From Siphonodentalium dalli (taxonomy: Eukaryota; Mollusca; Scaphopoda; Gadilida; Siphonodentaliidae), in contig CP136065.1 in assembly GCA_032622095.1 (NCBI GenBank), positions 112,263,195-112,327,194 of the forward strand: a stretch of 64,000 nt of DNA, written 5' to 3'. A model generated the notes under the pieces. The model saw only the letters and a program-made list of their open reading frames with translations. It ran no database searches and was not told the DNA's origin. Positions 42,701-48,700 of the stretch are shown here, piece after piece. Made by a program: the position numbers and the translations under genes. How positions within the stretch are numbered: position 1 is the stretch's first letter; each line of letters begins with the position of its first letter.

Positions 42701-45700
42701 CAGCAGTACATTCTCCCTTGGGTATACTTGTGAGGTGGAAATGCAAAAAAAGTGAGTACCAGTTGGACTTGGGAGGTGCATCTCACAAGTGACCATGTTG
42801 AAACACATCTAAATTGCATTTCTGACCTGCAGAAAATATTGTCAGTAAATGAACGACAATATCTGTCTGTTTTCAAAATGGATGGTATCATCCAATCAAA
42901 TGCATTTATATTTACTTGTCACCTTTGTATTTCTAATATCCACTCTGAAAATAAAATGCATTTTTTTTGTGTTTAGTGTTATCATTGTATAAAAGTAAAA
43001 TGTGGTAGTTTTATCACAGTTGCGCATGCAGTTACGCGGAAGGACACATAATTTAAATAAATGTGACGTAACGATACCGATTGACCTCATAATTTGATGC
43101 GATTCATTATTTAAAGTTTCGGAAATTTTCTGTAAAAATTGTGTTTATTCTGACCGAACAAGCATGGCACTTGGAACGGGATATTGTGAAGATTCTGATG
43201 GTGTGTGTAAATAATGTTGGTTCATACAGGAAATGTTCGGAAATCGTGCTAAAAGTAGAAAGATAAGTTTCGAAGTGACGATATTTTAATCATCAACGTA
43301 AACAAACTCTCGAAGAGCAACACGTGGAAATTCAGCTCGGAACTGGATAAATTTATTGTTCACATGGAATTGTTCATAGTTCATTTGACTGGATTATATA
43401 TGACATCGTCCGAATCATCGGAGTCGATAATAGGTAAGATTCTTCTCCATTTTACCAGTTTATTAACTGCTTCTGCATCATCGTTAGCAGTTCGTTTCTG
43501 TTCAACTTCAACCATGTTTGAGCCGCAGAAAGTGAAAATAGTTCCGGCTTAGAGCGGAACTGTCCAAAATTGCGTGCTCTCACCGGTGACGTAATTCACA
43601 GGTGTGACATTATCACTTTTAACTCACCAAGAAATCCTTATAAATCACGTCTAAGTGTGTAATAAAATAAAATATCACAATTGTGACAATAAACTGGTTT
43701 ATTCCATAGAAAACATGTTAATTGTTCTGAACTCCATAACAGTTGCCATTGGAAAGCGGCAATTCAATGTGGAAAATACATTAGATCGCAATGTTTACAT
43801 AACTTTAAAAAGTACGATTGCATTTGACCTCTCAAATTGAGCTTGTTTTTTTCGTCGAATCACTCGTAAGGTAAACAAACAACACCACATGGTCGTAAAT
43901 TGAATTAATTCTATCACCCATTAATTTGAAAATTGAAAATTACATTTATATTGCGAGACATTCCGTATAAGAAATGTTTAGTTAATAAGTAATATAGGAC
44001 CACTTACAATAAAAATAAACACATAATAGAGATGGGATGTTGAAGTTATTAATGTGCATTCGATTGTTTATGGGTGACTCTGGGTGTGCCCGATTGTTAG
44101 CATAGAAGCCGAATGTTGCCGATTACACTGCGGAACACTTCAGCTTTCAATTTAAATTTAAACAAATAGATGTTAGTACATGTACTAATAAACCGGAATA
44201 ATTTATGCATAATTTCACATGAAAGTTAAATTATTATACATCATTATGAACATAAGATGTCACTCTTTCCGATATATATAGCATCATGTATTGATCTGGG
44301 TGTAAAGCATGTTGTAGAAATGGTATCCCGATGGTCTCGGATGTAAAACAGCATCTTGCTATCCCAATATCCTAGCTGGTTTACGTACGAGCAGACTTGT
44401 CCAAGCTTGTACTTCATTCCTAGGTCAATTGTTTTGATATGTTGCACATGTATTTACTACTATAGGAGCCTGTGCACCTGCGATTACGAGGTCTGTCTGA
44501 CTTTGTTCAGTGCAGAGTTATCCCCCTTTTTCTATGACATATCATAATATTGTTGTTTTTTATTCATTTCATTTAATCATGACATACTTTTTGTGCAAAT
44601 TGAAAATACTTCTAAAAACCCAATCAAATCAAACTATAGTTTAAATTAAAAATTAATATTGTATGCTCATTAGTTAGTTGAAACAGATCTGTTTTGGTTG
44701 GAAAAAAGTCTGAACTTGAAAACAAGGAACATTATCTTTTCCCAGATAATGGAACAATGCTTGCTCTAGATATAAAGTGCTCTAGTTTTTCCAATGAATT
44801 CATTAAAATGTAGAGCTTCATTTCTGAAAAATTTAGAAAAATTTGCCTTGATTATCATCAATAATGAAATAAACCACCTTTATTCGCCACCTTAACATTT
44901 TCCACCATTTTATTTCTATTGGCATATTTAACTCTTCCATGGAGATTCTTGAAGTTTTGCTAAAACCCTGTGCCTAGCATTCTCTTAAATATGCTTGTCT
45001 CCCATAAGGAGCCTCGCATATGTAAGAGAGTGCATTGGCCTAACAATATTTACCCATTTAACCATATTAAGCCAGTGCATTCTCTTATATATGCGAGGCT
45101 CCCTATGGGAGATTATCATATATAAGAGAATGCACATGATCTTTAATGCCGCACCAGCACAGCTCCAGTTATGAAAGGGTTAAGATTGGCATGTTCCATT
45201 TTATGCAGATGACTCCGGGTGAGATGAAGTTTGCAATACAAGTTGAGATGGTTTTGAATCGCATACCTCAACCAGAATACCGACAGTTGCTAGTGGAAGC
45301 CTTGATGGTACTGGGGCTGTTGGTTGAGAATGATGGTCGCAAAATAAACATGAGCTACACGATCCATGTGGACAAACTTGTCAGAGAAGCAAATAATATA
45401 TTCATTGATGATCAGGTTTGTCATATAATTATACTACATGATACAGCTGCATGATATCGTAAAGCAGCTTACGGTAATCTATAAAATAATAATGTTTTAG
45501 TGGTAGTATGTAACATTAATCAAAATGTAATTTAGTTATAACCTTTATCAAACTTTTAACTCTCTGGGCACCAAAGAATACATCTTTACCAACTTTGGAC
45601 CTCTGTATAATAATGACAGTTTTATATAGCGATTAACCGATTACTTGTTTTAACCCTTTGAGTGCCAGGTCCGATTTTTGTATCAACCCATATACCCTGT

Positions 45701-48700
45701 GCCAATGCATTCTCTTATATATGCGAGTCGACCATAGGTCGCCTCGCATATATAAGAAAATGCATTGGCCTAACCCAAAAAACAAAAATTTAAAAACAAA
45801 AAACAAATTCATTTTTTAAATTTTTTTTAGGGCACTCTACAGACCATAAATTAGGGCCGATGAGATCGGCCCGTGGCACTAAAAGGGTTAACATGCTTTT
45901 AAACATTACAATATTACCCCAGTCATTTGAAGCCAACCAATGAACTGGCTACAGCCATTGCAGGCCCTGCTCTAGATTGATCAGAACATGCTCTGATACT
46001 CATCAGTATGACAAGCTGACTGGTACTCGTTTGGTACATGAGTGATGCGAAGACGACACAGTACAAGCATACCTTGCTCATGGGTCACAACTTGGTGTGG
46101 GATTTGAAACAGCGAGCAATCCGACAATTGCACGTCGCTCAAAGAGTCCAAGCCACTGCTGTGTGAAGACTCACAGTAGACCAGTGGTGTGCTGCGAACC
46201 CATATCATTGTGTTTATAGCGAATACAAGTCCGACACGCTAACCACTGGACAACGGCGCTCCACATGTATATCAGTTATCGTAGTCATGTTTGAATGATC
46301 TTTAGTATGCTCACGAGGAAGCATGAAGGGAACAAATTCCACATGCAACAGGTTTCGTCCATTCATTTATTCTGATGTTATTACCATTAGATTTAAAAAA
46401 ATGTCCAGCCCTATATCTCCATTATCTCAGGACGGAAGTGAATGTTCATTGTTATTGTCATGAACCACAATGTGATTAAGGATATGCTACAGGTTTTGTT
46501 CAGTCATCATGGGCCAGACTAATAAGACATCTTTATACCCCCCGCAACGAAGTTAGGGGGGGGGGGGTATACTGGAGTCAGCTTGTCCGTCCGTCTGTCC
46601 GTCGTCTGTCCGGAGTTTTTCTCAGTCGTTTTTTGATCAATTGTCGTGAAACTTGGCACAGACATCAACCACCATGGGAACCTGTGCACCTGCGATTATG
46701 ACGTCTGTCGGACTTTTTTTCGTGGAGTTATCCCCCCTTTTTTGACTTAGAAAATTTTCGCAACATGTATACTTTTGTCTGAGCTTTTATTCCTACATTT
46801 TTCGGTCAATTTTTTGAAAATGTGGCACAGATATTTAGTACCATGGGAACTTGTGCACCTGCAATTATGACGTCTGTCTGACATTTTTTGGTGGAGTTAT
46901 TCCCCTTTTTCGACTTAGAATTTTTTCACAACATACATAATTTTGTCCAAGCTTTTATTCCTACATTTTTCGGTCAATAGGTTTAAGATTAGAGTTATGG
47001 TTGTACACCTGCAATGGGAACTGTTATTTTATTATTTTAACTAAATGTTTACTGACATGTGAAACATCTTAGTATTTTAAAAACAGGGGGGTATCTGTAG
47101 TCCCATTGGGACAGTCACACCTCTAGTTTGAATTAAGCTACCTCAGAAATTTTATAAACCCCTGTGAAAAGCCATCTTTGCAGGAGATACTCTGTGTTTT
47201 GCATCCTTCCTTCCTTCCATCCATCCATCCATCTGTACACACATCCGTCTTTCTGTCCATCTGGATATGGGTACCTTAACTGTGAAATAAACTCCTCCTA
47301 AATTTGTATCCTATTTACCTAAAACTTCAAGACATTGTTACTGACAAATTGAACATGTATTGTGCCGACAGAAAATGTTTTTTATTTTAGAGTTATTGAT
47401 CCTTTCTCAACTTTCTCAAATTTTGAGTGAATATGCGCTTGGTGGCTTAACTGTGAAATCAACTTCTCCTACAATTTGTATCATATGTACCTAAAACTTC
47501 AACACATTGTTTATGAAACATTGAAGATTTGCAACATATTTAGTGATAATGCACTTTGTATCATATTGGTGTAATCAACTCCTCCCTGCCACCTCGGTCA
47601 GGGGACATTTTGGTCAGCTACCTTTTTATCCCCCGCCAAATTTAAAATTTGCGGGGGATATAGTAATGGGTTCCGTCCGTCCGTCTGTCAGTCCGTCCCG
47701 AATTTGTAAGAGTCATAACTTGAACAAACGTAAACGGATTTCAAAGATTTGTGGTATATGAGTTCACCTGACCATTACCTAGAATGAGTTCGCAAGCCAG
47801 GTCTGGTCAGATATTTTTACCGGAGTTATTGGACTTTGTTTATTATTTTTGTTGAATTTACCAAATAGCAAATAGACGACGTCACAGGGCTCATTTCCAC
47901 AAATCCCAACGGATTTCAAAGATATTTGGTATATGAGTTCACCTGACCATTACCTAGAATGAGTTCGCAAGCCAGGTCCGGTCGGATATTTTTACCGGAG
48001 TTATTGGACTTTGTTTATTATTTTTGTCGAATTTACCAAATAGCAGATAGACGACGTCACAGGGCTCATTTCCACAAATCTCAACGGATTTCAAAGATAT
48101 TTGGTATATGACTTCACTTGACCAGTATCTAGAACGAGTTCGCAAACCAGGTCCGGCCGGATATTTTCAGCAGAGTTATTGGACTTTGTTTATTGGTATA
48201 TTCATTCCCATGACCAGTACCTAAAATAATTTCGCAAGCCAGGCTTTTTGACAAATTCCACCTCTTGTTTAGCACATACTGAGAATGCAAACATTATTGA
48301 AAATGCACTTCCCCAACTGCACATTTCGGTGGGGGATACCGCCGTCTGCGACTGCTTGTATTACAGTAGATCCTTATTATGCCCCCACTCTCGAAGAGTA
48401 TCTCCCGCAAAGATGGCTTTTCGCGGAGGTTTTTAACATTTCTGAGGTAGCTATATTCAAAAGATGTCTTATTAGTCTGGCCCATGATAACTGAACAAAA
48501 CCTGTAGCATATCCTTAATCACATTGTGGTTCATGACTATAACAATGATCATTCACATCCGTTCTGAGATAATGGAGATATGGGGATGGACGTTTTTTTT
48601 AAATCTAATGGAGATATCCTGACAAATATCTCAAACACCAGTTGTACGATCTGAATGAAATTTTGTATGGATGTTCACAGTCTATGTAAACATACACTCA

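Noticed and set aside
46200-46261. A functional tRNA gene on the minus strand
   Set aside because: A-box and B-box-like motifs are present but the stems do not pair as a full cloverleaf; a SINE head fits better.
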